This document shows, in pieces, positions 25,851 through 34,010 of a stretch of 64,000 nt of DNA. Position 1 is the first letter of the stretch; each line of letters begins with the position of its first letter. The notes under the pieces are model-generated. The model saw only the letters and a list, made by a program, of their open reading frames with translations. It did no database searches and was not told the DNA's origin. The translations under genes were made by a program, and so were the position numbers. This DNA comes from Ktedonobacterales bacterium (GTDB lineage Bacteria; Chloroflexota; Ktedonobacteria; Ktedonobacterales; DATBGS01): NCBI GenBank assembly GCA_036557285.1, contig DATBHW010000040.1, positions 62,001 to 126,000 of the forward strand, written 5' to 3'.

Positions 25851-27011
25851 ATGCTTATTCTTGGGATTGAAAGCTCTTGTGACGAAACTGGCGCTGCTGT
25901 GGTCAGCGATGGGCGCTATCTCCTCTCCAATGTGGTGGCCTCTCAGGCGGAGATTCACCAACGCTATGGAGGGGTCGTGCCTGAAGTGGCCTCTCGCCAG
26001 CAGCTTGCGACCATCATCCCGGTGATCGAGATGGCGTTGGAGCAATCTGGCGCGCGCTGGAGCGACCTGGATGGGATTGCCGCTACCTATGGGCCTGGGC
26101 TGGCTGGCTCCCTCTTGATTGGGCTGACGGCGGGCAAGACGCTGGCCCTGGCGCGCAGCCTGCCCTTCATCGGCATCAATCATCTGGAGGCGCATATCTA
26201 CGCGAACTGGCTGCGCAAAGGGGATACTGCGCCTGCGCCTCATCTGGCAGCCAGAACGGCGCAGGATGCGAGCGGTGACTATCAAGAGGGCGATCCTCGT
26301 TTTCCTGCCCTCTCTTTGATTGTTTCAGGCGCGCATACCGAACTGGTGTTGATACGCCGTCACGGCCATTACGAATTGCTGGGGCGCACACGCGATGACG
26401 CCGCTGGCGAGGCGTTTGATAAGGTGGCGCGCATTCTCGGCCTGGGCTACCCCGGCGGGCCTGCTATTCAGAAGGCTGCGGGCGAGCGCCGGTCCAACAC
26501 TCATCCCTATTACAAGCTGCCGCGCGCGTGGCTGCGTGGAACCTATGATTTTAGCTTCAGCGGCTTGAAGACCGCTGTGCTGCATATTGTGCAGGGCGCG
26601 CAGGGCGGCTCTCCTGCTGTGCCAACGGGAAGCGATGTGCGCGGGCATCAGTATGTGCGGCAGGGGGCGCAGGCGGCAGGTTGGGGCGGCATTTCTATCC
26701 CTGATATGGCGGCTGGCTTTCAGGAGGCGGTGGTGGATGTGTTGGCAACCAAGACGCGCATGGCGGCAGAAGAACATGGTGTAGCGCATGTCTTGCTGGC
26801 CGGTGGCGTCGCGGCCAACACTTCCTTGCGTTGGCGGCTGGAATTGGAACTCAAGCCGCTGGGGATTCCGCTTTCCTATCCCCCTATCGAGTTTTGCACC
26901 GACAACGCCGCCATGATCGCCGTCGCTGGCTACTTCCATCTGCGCCTGGGTGAGCGCGATGGCTTGGACCTGGATGTGAAGCCAGGGCTGCAACTGCCTT
27001 TCGCCTCCTGA
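25851..27011 (+). CDS. tsaD: tRNA N6-adenosine threonylcarbamoyltransferase TsaD
   Basis: 386 residues. The catalytic ASKHA-fold subunit transfers threonylcarbamoyl to A37 of ANN-decoding tRNAs. Motifs: [43 protein letters not shown], the metal-binding [13 protein letters not shown] (H-x3-H), and SGAHTELVL. Later motifs are [22 protein letters not shown] and [16 protein letters not shown]. Insertions after the H-x3-H region and near residue 245 make it about 45 residues longer than E. coli TsaD. It starts three bases after rimI ends. Confidence 0.97.
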   Translation: MLILGIESSCDETGAAVVSDGRYLLSNVVASQAEIHQRYGGVVPEVASRQQLATIIPVIEMALEQSGARWSDLDGIAATYGPGLAGSLLIGLTAGKTLALARSLPFIGINHLEAHIYANWLRKGDTAPAPHLAARTAQDASGDYQEGDPRFPALSLIVSGAHTELVLIRRHGHYELLGRTRDDAAGEAFDKVARILGLGYPGGPAIQKAAGERRSNTHPYYKLPRAWLRGTYDFSFSGLKTAVLHIVQGAQGGSPAVPTGSDVRGHQYVRQGAQAAGWGGISIPDMAAGFQEAVVDVLATKTRMAAEEHGVAHVLLAGGVAANTSLRWRLELELKPLGIPLSYPPIEFCTDNAAMIAVAGYFHLRLGERDGLDLDVKPGLQLPFAS

Positions 27012-27026
27012 CCCCCTTGAGCTACG

Positions 27027-27035
27027 TGCTATGAT
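27027..27035 (+). promoter_or_regulatory. Extended -10 promoter before the S9 peptidase
   Basis: TGCTATGAT at 27027-27035. Predicted start is near 27042, about 55 bases before the GTG at 27096. Confidence 0.45.
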
Positions 27036-27095
27036 AACAGCAAAACAACTCCGGCTACGCTTTTTTGTCCCTGTAGCACGTTTCTGGAGGGTATT

Positions 27096-29144
27096 GTGTC
27101 CCAGCGGAGAATGTTGACCCTGGAGGATACTTGGGCTTTCAGGCTTGTTACCGATATGTGGCTTGCGCCGGACGGACGGCGCGTGGCGTTTACGCTTGAA
27201 ACGCAAGACAAAGAACTCAATGAGAAACGCTCGGCCATCTGGCTGCTAGATGTGGGTGCGGGCGCTCCCCATCAGTTTACCAGCGGAACAAAGCACGATT
27301 CGTCGCCACGCTGGTCGGCAGATGGCCGTTTTCTGGCTTTCCTGAGCGACCGCGAGGGCGAGAAGAGTCAGGTCTGGGTGATGTCCGCCGATGGCGGCGA
27401 GGCGCGCAGGCTGACCAATATGAAGCATGGGGTAAGCGAGTTCTGTTGGTCGCCTGATGGGGCGTGGATCGCCTTTACCAGCGAGGTGCGCCTGGACGGC
27501 AAGATTACCAACGCTGATGATCCACCACAAGATGCGAAGGCGAAAGAGCGCGAGGAGCGTGATGAGGCGGAGCGATTGCGTGAGGTGACGCGTCTGCAAT
27601 TTCGCTGGGATGGGCGCGGGTTGCTGGAGGGGCGCAATCATCTGTTCAAGATCAAGGTCGAGAGCGGTGAACTGGCGCGGCTCACCGAGGGCGATTATCA
27701 CCACAGCGAACCGGCCTGGTCGCCGGATGGGAAGTATATCGTGGTCTGTTCTGATCGCGCCGAAGACCGCGATGCCAATCTGACCCAGGACTTGTGGTTA
27801 ATTGACGCTGAAACCAAAACAGACCTGCGGCTGACAGACGGCAGTGCGGATGTTTCCGCGCCCGCGTGGTCGCCGGATGGGCAGATGATCGCTTATTGCA
27901 TGACGCCGGTTTTGCCGCGTAATTCTGCCGCCAATACGCATGTGATGGTTATCTCCCGCGAGGGCGGCGCGCCACATGATGTGAGCGACCAGAATGATCT
28001 CGATTGCCACCCGGCGATGCTAACCGATCTGCATTGGGGTGGTTCGTCGCCGCCGCAGTGGTCCGCCGATGGCCTCTGGCTGTATGCGGTTGTCACCGAG
28101 CATGGCAGCACGAATGTGTTTCGTTTCCCCACCGCTGGCGGCGATTCAGAGCGGGTTACTGGGGGCGAACATCATATCAGTATGATTGCGCTGACAAGCG
28201 ATGGACGTTCTCTGCTGGCGCTGCAAGCCGATCCCCAAAACATCTGGGATGTCTATCACTATCGCCTGGATACTGCGCCGACCACTGCCCCTGAGCGGCG
28301 GTTGACGACGATGAATGCGGCGCTGCTCGGAGAAGCTGCGCTTGCACAGCCGGAGCGGTTCACCTTCAAGGGGCCGGATGATTGGGATATTGATGGCTGG
28401 CTCTATCGGCCACAGAGCGCGGAGCCGGGCAAGCGGTATCCACTGGTCCTCTGGATTCATGGTGGCCCGTTCAGTTCGTATGGCAGCACCTTCTATCTCT
28501 GGGCACAGGCGCTGGCGGCGCGCGGCTACGCGGCGCTGTATGTCAATCCGCGCGGGAGCAGCGGTTCTGGCGAAGCCTTTGCGCAGGCGGTTGATTTCGA
28601 TTGGGGCGGCAAGGATTACGAAGACATTATGGCGGGCGTGGATGCTGCCATTGCGCGCGGTGGCATTGACCCTGAGCGCCTGGCGGTGACGGGCGGCAGC
28701 TATGGCGGGTATATGACCAACTGGATTATCGGCCATACGAACCGCTTTAAGGCGGCGATTACGCTGAACAGCGTGACGAACCTGACCAGTTCTTTTGGCA
28801 CAGGCGATATTGATTCTACCTACGCAGAGCGCCAGTATGGTTTGCCGTGGGAGGCCGAGGCGGTCTACCGCGAGCGCTCGCCGATTACCTACGCGCCCAC
28901 TATTACGACGCCGACACGTATTATTCACGCTGAAAACGATTACCGCTGCCCCATAGAGCAGGGTGAACAACTCTATGTCTGGCTGAAGAAGCTGGGGCGA
29001 GCGCCCGTTGATTTTATTCGCGTGCCGCGCTCCAGCCATACCATTAATGCCAGTCCGCGCCAGCGTCTCCATGTGCGCGAGAAAGTCTTCGAGTGGATTG
29101 AGCGTTATGTTCCGGCAGGCGCCAGGGAAGACGAGCGAAGATGA
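27096..29144 (+). CDS. S9-family serine peptidase (acylaminoacyl-peptidase/DPP-like)
   Basis: 682 residues from GTG 27096 with TGGAGGG upstream. Residues about 10-390 form a TolB/WD40-like beta-propeller (repeated SPRWSADGRFLAF, CWSPDGAWIAF, PAWSPDGKYIV). Residues about 420-680 are the alpha/beta-hydrolase domain with the Ser motif GGSYGGYMTNW, the Asp in HAENDYRCP and the His in SSHTI. There is no signal peptide, so it is probably cytoplasmic, cutting short peptides. It is a stand-alone gene. Confidence 0.95.
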   Translation: MSQRRMLTLEDTWAFRLVTDMWLAPDGRRVAFTLETQDKELNEKRSAIWLLDVGAGAPHQFTSGTKHDSSPRWSADGRFLAFLSDREGEKSQVWVMSADGGEARRLTNMKHGVSEFCWSPDGAWIAFTSEVRLDGKITNADDPPQDAKAKEREERDEAERLREVTRLQFRWDGRGLLEGRNHLFKIKVESGELARLTEGDYHHSEPAWSPDGKYIVVCSDRAEDRDANLTQDLWLIDAETKTDLRLTDGSADVSAPAWSPDGQMIAYCMTPVLPRNSAANTHVMVISREGGAPHDVSDQNDLDCHPAMLTDLHWGGSSPPQWSADGLWLYAVVTEHGSTNVFRFPTAGGDSERVTGGEHHISMIALTSDGRSLLALQADPQNIWDVYHYRLDTAPTTAPERRLTTMNAALLGEAALAQPERFTFKGPDDWDIDGWLYRPQSAEPGKRYPLVLWIHGGPFSSYGSTFYLWAQALAARGYAALYVNPRGSSGSGEAFAQAVDFDWGGKDYEDIMAGVDAAIARGGIDPERLAVTGGSYGGYMTNWIIGHTNRFKAAITLNSVTNLTSSFGTGDIDSTYAERQYGLPWEAEAVYRERSPITYAPTITTPTRIIHAENDYRCPIEQGEQLYVWLKKLGRAPVDFIRVPRSSHTINASPRQRLHVREKVFEWIERYVPAGAREDERR

Positions 29145-29246
29145 GTAGAGAAGACGCGAAGCGCACCCGGACGCGCTCAGGTGATACCCTATCTGGCTGA
29201 TTAGCCTGATACTTTGCCCGCTCCAGGGCATCTAAGCGAGAGAAAT

Positions 29247-30056
29247 ATGGCACGCCTGCGTGTAGCCATTGCGGGAGCAACTGGCTGGGTTGGCCGGGCG
29301 CTTGTTCCGGCAATTATGCGTGATCCTGAACTGGAATTGGTAGGCGCTGTCGCGCGGCGGGGGGCGCAGCGCGACATTGGCCTGGTAGTGGGTGTTGGGC
29401 CGCTGGGCGTGTTGATTGATGACGCTCTTGGCGATGCGCTCACCCACAGCAGACCACAGGTGCTGGTTGACTTCACCAGCCCGCTCGTCGTAATGGATCA
29501 TGTGCGCGCGGCGCTCTCAAGTGGTATCGCGGTTGTGGTGGGGACATCGGGTATTCGAGAAGAGCAATTTCAGGAGATCGATCTGCTGGCGCAGGAGCAG
29601 GGCGTGGGCGCGCTGGTTGCGGGCAATTTTGCCTTGACGGCGGTGCTGATGATGAAGTTTGCCGAGATAGCCCGGCGCTATATCCCTGATTGCGAAATTA
29701 TCGAGTATCATGGCGCAAATAAGTTTGATGCGCCTTCAGGGACGGCGCTTGAAACGACGGCGCGCCTTGGTCGTATAGCGCAAGCTGGCGCTCCATCGGC
29801 GCTTCCGCACGAGGAAGCGCCAGAGGCTTCCGGCGCGCGCGGCATTGAACTGGCTGGCGCTCAGGTGCATAGCGTGCGCCTGCCCGGACTGGTTTCGCAC
29901 CAGGAAATCTTGTTTGGACGACCGGGCGAGCTGTTAACTCTTCGCCATGATTCGTTTGCGGCTGAATCCTATGTCGCCGGGACGCTGCTTGCGATCAAGC
30001 GGGTGATGAGCTTTCGCGGCCTGGTACGTGGGCTGGACGCTCTGCTAGAATTATAG
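29247..30056 (+). CDS. dapB: 4-hydroxy-tetrahydrodipicolinate reductase
   Basis: 269 residues. DapB catalyses the NAD(P)H reduction step of the diaminopimelate/lysine pathway. The N-terminal Rossmann motif is VAIAGATGWVGRALV. VDFTSP and GTSGIREEQ follow, and the catalytic loop EYHGANKFDAPSGTA retains the His and Lys. The second residue of the usual HH pair is Gly. The C-terminal GLVSHQEILFGRPGELLTLRHDS is characteristic. ATG 29247 follows GAGAGAAAT. Confidence 0.95.
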   Translation: MARLRVAIAGATGWVGRALVPAIMRDPELELVGAVARRGAQRDIGLVVGVGPLGVLIDDALGDALTHSRPQVLVDFTSPLVVMDHVRAALSSGIAVVVGTSGIREEQFQEIDLLAQEQGVGALVAGNFALTAVLMMKFAEIARRYIPDCEIIEYHGANKFDAPSGTALETTARLGRIAQAGAPSALPHEEAPEASGARGIELAGAQVHSVRLPGLVSHQEILFGRPGELLTLRHDSFAAESYVAGTLLAIKRVMSFRGLVRGLDALLEL

Positions 30057-30073
30057 TTTGGAAAAGGGCGCGT

Positions 30074-31636
30074 ATGAGTCATGTTGAACGCTTAGCAACC
30101 GTTACCCACTCTGCTGCCATCGGAGAGAACCATCGGCGGCGCGTTCTCATTGCTGGGGCGGGGCGCACAGGGCGGCGTCTGGCTGAGCGTCTGATCGAAC
30201 ACTGGTCGGTCATTCTTCTGGATACCCGACAGGAAGGGCTGGAAGCTGCGCATCAGGCGCTTGCCCTCTCTCCTATTTCCTCGCCATCTCCCCCTTCTCT
30301 ATCCGATGTGGCTGATCGGTTGGACCGTCTCATCTGTGTGACAGGTGATGCAACGAGCCGTTTAGCCCTGGAACGCGCTGGGGCAGGGGATATTGACTGC
30401 CTTGTTGCCACCTGTAGTGATGATGTGACCAATCTGGAAATCTGCCGTCTTGCTCGTGACCATTTCAGTGTATCCCTATTAGCCGCTGTGGTGCGCGAGG
30501 CCGATCTGCTCCCGCAGTTTCAGGCGCTTGGAGTTCAGACGGTTCTGATGGATACGTCGCTGGCGGTGGCCCTGGCGAACCGGATCGAGCCAGCTTTCCA
30601 GGTATCGGAAGAATTAGGGCTGGGGCATGGCGAACTGATGGAACTGACGATTCCGGCATCTTCGCCTGTGCTGGGCCGCCCGCTGCGAGCGTTTGCCGCC
30701 GACCACTGGCTCATAGCGGCAGTCTATCGGCAGGGGAGGCTGATTATTCCACATGGGCAAACGCGCCTGCAAGAGCATGATCATATTTTGTTAGTTGGCT
30801 CACCTCTGCTTCTGCCCGGCGTTGCCGATTATTTGCGTCTTGGTCGTGCGCAGTTCCCCTATCCGTATGGCGCCCGGCTGGCTGTTGTGCTGGAGAAATC
30901 GTCTCAGGCCGCCTATACAGCGATTCATGAGGCGCGGGCGCTTGCTGAACACTCGGCTGCTGAGGAGATGGATTTTCTGGTCTGGGGCGACGAAAAACGC
31001 TGGAAACAATGGGAAGAACGATTGGTGAAGCTGCTGGAGGTTCCGCAAGAGGGCCTGTCCAAGCCCTTCTTTTATCGCTCGCCTGATGTGTTGTCTCAGC
31101 AATGGGGGTGCCTGGTGGTTCCGCCTCAGCGTTCGGGCTGGAGCCGTCGTTTTGGCTGGCGGCGCACTCTTCTGGATGACGCGCTCGCCTATACGCACAA
31201 GCCAGTGTTGATTGCGCGGAGTTCAGCCCCCTATCGGCAGGTGGCGGCTTTGATACAAGGCAATGGGGCAGAAACTGGGGAGGCAGGCTCGTTACGCGCT
31301 TTGCGGGCGGCGCTTGCTGTGGGCAGCGCGCTAAAGCTGGAGGTGCGAGCTTTGGCGGTGACTGCGCCCGCCTTTATTGCGGGCGAGATGATTACTACCA
31401 CGCGCCAGGAGATCGATCAGGCTATGCTGACACTGGCGGCGACCTATCATATGCGTGTCGAACGCCAGCATCTGACCGGCAACCCTATCCGCGAGGTGCA
31501 AGCCAGGCTCGATCCACACGATCTGCTGGTGGTTCGCGTGCCTCGTCGTGTGCGGGCGTCCTTCTTTCGCCCCGATGTCGGGCGCTATCTGGCGCTGCGC
31601 GCCTCTTGTTCAGTGCTGGTGGTTCCCGATGAGTGA
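30074..31636 (+). CDS. TrkA-type RCK protein with a C-terminal USP-like domain
   Basis: 520 residues. Residues about 20-160 are an RCK_N/TrkA-N domain (RVLIAGAGRTGRRLAERL, GDATSRLALERAGAGDIDCLVA). Residues about 190-255 are a TrkA-C/RCK_C domain (ELMELTIPASSPVLGRPLRAFAADHWLIAAVYRQG, LQEHDHILLVGS). The last 240 residues resemble tandem universal-stress-protein folds, with a terminal PHDLLVVRVPRR...SCSVLVVPDE. It ends within 25 bases of a CPA2 antiporter gene and is presumably its cytoplasmic nucleotide-sensing regulator. The USP assignment is moderate. Confidence 0.82.
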   Translation: MSHVERLATVTHSAAIGENHRRRVLIAGAGRTGRRLAERLIEHWSVILLDTRQEGLEAAHQALALSPISSPSPPSLSDVADRLDRLICVTGDATSRLALERAGAGDIDCLVATCSDDVTNLEICRLARDHFSVSLLAAVVREADLLPQFQALGVQTVLMDTSLAVALANRIEPAFQVSEELGLGHGELMELTIPASSPVLGRPLRAFAADHWLIAAVYRQGRLIIPHGQTRLQEHDHILLVGSPLLLPGVADYLRLGRAQFPYPYGARLAVVLEKSSQAAYTAIHEARALAEHSAAEEMDFLVWGDEKRWKQWEERLVKLLEVPQEGLSKPFFYRSPDVLSQQWGCLVVPPQRSGWSRRFGWRRTLLDDALAYTHKPVLIARSSAPYRQVAALIQGNGAETGEAGSLRALRAALAVGSALKLEVRALAVTAPAFIAGEMITTTRQEIDQAMLTLAATYHMRVERQHLTGNPIREVQARLDPHDLLVVRVPRRVRASFFRPDVGRYLALRASCSVLVVPDE

Positions 31637-31656
31637 TGTGTTCGGGGGGCGAGCGT

Positions 31657-32904
31657 ATGTCTGAAAATCAGGCCATTTCCCTGCTTCTTTTTATGGCGGG
31701 CGCGTTTCTCATTCCATTGCTGAGTAAGCGTATCGGGTTGCCTGCGGCGGCGTGCGAGATGCTGTACGGGGCGCTGCTGGGGAATCTGATGCCCATGATG
31801 GCTCAACCGGATGTGTTTATTACTGCGCTGGCGCACTTCGGGTTCATTCTGCTGCTCTTTCTGGCCGGGCTGGAAGTTGATTTTGTGCTGGTGGAGCATG
31901 AGGGTTCGCGCGGCGTGTTTCGCAGCGCGGCTTTTGCAGTGGGTGTGCTGGGGGCAGGCGTTGCCGGAGCGTATCTGCTTGGCTACGACCCTATTTTTGG
32001 CCTGCTTGTAGGAGCTATCTCGATTGGGGTCGTGCTGGTTATTTTGCGCGAAACGGAATTGAGCCGCTCGCGTTTCGGCCAGATCGTGCTCATTAGCGGA
32101 GCGATTGGCGAGTTTCTGACGATCCTGGCGCTCACGCTTTATAGCTTGCTGCGCCGCTATGGGCTTTCGCTTCCAATCCTTCTTGCTGTTGGTAAGCTCG
32201 CGCTGCTTCTTTTGCTCGGCTGGCTGGTCTTGCAAATCCTCGGTACGGTGGTCTGGTGGCATCCTCATCAGTTTCGACGGCTTGTGGCTTCTAACGATCC
32301 CGCCGAGCTTGGTGTGCGGGCGGCGCTGGCCTTGATGACGGTCTTTGCCGCGGCGGCTGTGTTGTTAGGAGTAGAGGAGGTGCTGGCGACCTTTATTGCC
32401 GGGGCGATCTTCGCGTTTGTCTTTCGTCATCAAGGGTCGCTGAGCGATAAGCTGGCGGCGGTGGCGCATGGCTTCTTTGTGCCTATCTTCTTCATCAATG
32501 TTGGGCTGGGGTTGCAGCTTTCAGGTTTGCGCAATCAGGGGACGCTGCTCTTGCTGCTGGAACTGCTTACCGCGTCATTGCTGGTGCGGGCGCTGGCAAT
32601 GCCCCTGCTCAAATTGACCGGCTTAGGTTGGAAGGCCGCCTGCGCCGGAGCATTGCTCCTTTCGGCCCCCCTGACGATGCAGGTAGCCGTTGCGCAGGTG
32701 GGGGTAAGCCTGGGCGTGTTCGATGCAGGCTCCACGCTGAGTGTGCTTGGCGCTTCTGTGGTTGGGGCGGTCATTTTCCCGGCGCTTTTTCGCCCCTTAG
32801 CCCGCAGGCTTCTCACCCAGCCAACGGGATCAGCCAGAGTTGTTTCAGGCCCGCCAGCGGCAGCGCCTCCTCTGGCCCATTTTTCCTCTGGATCGCTGGA
32901 TTAG
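31657..32904 (+). CDS. CPA2-family cation/proton antiporter membrane subunit
   Basis: 415 residues with about 11-12 predicted membrane helices. It belongs to the KefB/NhaA-like monovalent cation:proton antiporter-2 family: LPAAACEMLYGALLGNLM, HFGFILLLFLAGLEVDF, GAISIGVVLVILRETELSRS, VEEVLATFIAGAIFAFVF, FFVPIFFINVGLGLQ. It lacks its own TrkA domain, which fits the separate RCK-USP protein encoded immediately upstream. GGGGGGCGAG lies just before ATG 31657; a GTG at 31633 overlapping the upstream stop is an alternative start. It converges with and overlaps the end of a small minus-strand gene. Confidence 0.92.
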   Translation: MSENQAISLLLFMAGAFLIPLLSKRIGLPAAACEMLYGALLGNLMPMMAQPDVFITALAHFGFILLLFLAGLEVDFVLVEHEGSRGVFRSAAFAVGVLGAGVAGAYLLGYDPIFGLLVGAISIGVVLVILRETELSRSRFGQIVLISGAIGEFLTILALTLYSLLRRYGLSLPILLAVGKLALLLLLGWLVLQILGTVVWWHPHQFRRLVASNDPAELGVRAALALMTVFAAAAVLLGVEEVLATFIAGAIFAFVFRHQGSLSDKLAAVAHGFFVPIFFINVGLGLQLSGLRNQGTLLLLLELLTASLLVRALAMPLLKLTGLGWKAACAGALLLSAPLTMQVAVAQVGVSLGVFDAGSTLSVLGASVVGAVIFPALFRPLARRLLTQPTGSARVVSGPPAAAPPLAHFSSGSLD

Positions 32905-33187
32905 CAGGTGAAGGTTTTCCTGATCGCTATGACCGGGGCCAGCAGCGCCAGCGCCACCGTGACCAGCAGCAGCGGAAGATAGATGGGCGCGATTACAGGA
33001 GCCAGCGTTTGAGGCGCGAGGACGCTTATCAGCAAGAGCGATTGAGCGACTCCGGCTCTGCGGCCCCAGAGCGTGTGGCTGAAGTCAGGTTGGCGAAAAA
33101 ACGGCGCCAGGCGTCAGGGCTATAGCCTCGCTGCTGGAGGTCGCTGAGGAGGGCCAGCACGAATTGGCTGCGCGTGGTATCGCTCAC
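32901..33187 (-). CDS. Small membrane protein, apparently requiring a -1 frameshift
   Basis: GTG 33187 overlaps the TGA of the upstream gene (GTGA), so it looks translationally coupled. The zero frame gives 53 residues and stops without a membrane segment. At 33096-33101 (six A on the plus strand) the mRNA reads CGU UUU UUC, which is the canonical slippery heptamer U UUU UUC. A -1 slip there joins the first 31 residues (SQFVLALLSDLQQRGYSPDAW) to 64 more. These contain DFSHTLWGRRAGVAQ, a hydrophobic stretch LLLISVLAP and a strong helix YLPLLLVTVALALLAPVIAI. The combined protein has 95 residues and ends at TAA 32901-32903. It could be programmed frameshifting or one missing T in the assembly. 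Family unknown. Confidence 0.55.
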
Positions 33188-33828
33188 TCTGCTGGACCCT
33201 TCGCGTTTTCGTGTCTCTGGAAAGCGGGACGCTGCTCAAGACGGCGGGCGAAGAGAACGATGAGCGCCGCGCACACGATCCACAAGAGGGAACCGCAGCC
33301 CAAAAATGCGCCAAACACGAAGAGCGAGCCACTGGCGAAAATACCGCCCGCGCTCTCGTCGCGCACCTGCACCGCTACCTGTATGCCTGGCTGTGTAGCT
33401 TGAAGCGTCAACTGGACCGGACCGCCCAACGTGTCATTGAACTGGAAGGCGCGGCTCTGAGCAGGGCAGTTTTCATTGGCTGCGCTGCTGGCCGGGCAGC
33501 CGGTGGTGTAAAAATCGGTGTTGGCCGCGAGTATGCGGCCAAAGCTGTCGCGCAGCGTGAAGCCAAGCGTAACGCCTCCGGGCGCGCTCACCTGTGGCTG
33601 GAGGGTCAACGTGTAGGTATCGGCGCTCCGGGTGGGCAGAGTTATTCGCTGGCCGGAAGCAGCCACAATGCCCGAAAAGATTTGCGCGGCGCGGTAGCGA
33701 TAAAAAGCATACGCCGTTGGGCCAATGACCAGCAGCGCACAGGACAGCAGCAATCCGCCTGCTGCCAATATGCATCCCTGGCGCCTGCCAGGTGTTCTCC
33801 TGATCTCCTGGCGCTCCACCGATAACAC
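33184..33828 (-). CDS. Two-pass membrane protein with an extracytoplasmic domain, unknown family
   Basis: 214 residues. An N-terminal membrane helix (CILAAGGLLLSCALLVIGPTAYAFY) is followed by about 120 residues with beta-strand character (ITLPTRSADTYTLTLQPQV, GGVTLGFTLRDSFGRILAAN, VQLTLQATQPGIQVAVQV), two Cys (TGCPASS, ENCPAQ) that could form a disulphide, and a C-terminal helix (LFVFGAFLGCGSLLWIVCAALIVLFA). An open frame exists on the opposite strand, but membrane topology and coupling to the next gene support the minus strand. No known family recognised. Confidence 0.7.
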   Translation of the reverse strand: MLSVERQEIRRTPGRRQGCILAAGGLLLSCALLVIGPTAYAFYRYRAAQIFSGIVAASGQRITLPTRSADTYTLTLQPQVSAPGGVTLGFTLRDSFGRILAANTDFYTTGCPASSAANENCPAQSRAFQFNDTLGGPVQLTLQATQPGIQVAVQVRDESAGGIFASGSLFVFGAFLGCGSLLWIVCAALIVLFARRLEQRPAFQRHENAKGPAE

Positions 33829-33857
33829 CCCTTCATGCGTGTTCTTCTGCTTTCTGA

Positions 33858-33899
33858 AAGAAGATCATAGCAGATAGGAAGAAGATCATGGCAGAGAGG
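33858..33899. repeat. 21-bp tandem duplication
   Basis: Two adjacent 21-base copies (33858-33878 and 33879-33899), both beginning AAGAAGATCAT and differing at two positions. They lie between divergent genes, just upstream of the proS promoter, and could be a duplicated binding site or simple slippage. Confidence 0.7.
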
Positions 33900-33950
33900 T
33901 CTGGTGAGTTACGAGAGAAGATGCGCTCTGGTTTTCGGGGCAATGTGGTC

Positions 33951-33979
33951 TTGACGCGAGCCATGCCCCGCCATACAAT
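33951..33979 (+). promoter_or_regulatory. Predicted promoter of proS
   Basis: TTGACG (33951-33956), a 17-base spacer and TACAAT (33974-33979). Predicted start is near 33986, 25 bases before the proS ATG, leaving room for the AAGGAG Shine-Dalgarno. Confidence 0.7.
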
Positions 33980-34010
33980 ACGAGCCGTATAGCTTGAGCA
34001 AGGAGATGAT

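Noticed and set aside
33030-33040. In-frame TGA of the small minus-strand membrane gene as a second selenocysteine codon
   Set aside because: Zero-frame reading beyond the TGA meets TAA at once and lacks a redox motif; the -1 frame explains the downstream coding signal.
33211-33825. 204-codon plus-strand frame opposite the two-pass membrane protein
   Set aside because: Arg/Ala-rich, no membrane or domain pattern, whereas the minus frame has coherent topology and is coupled to the next gene.
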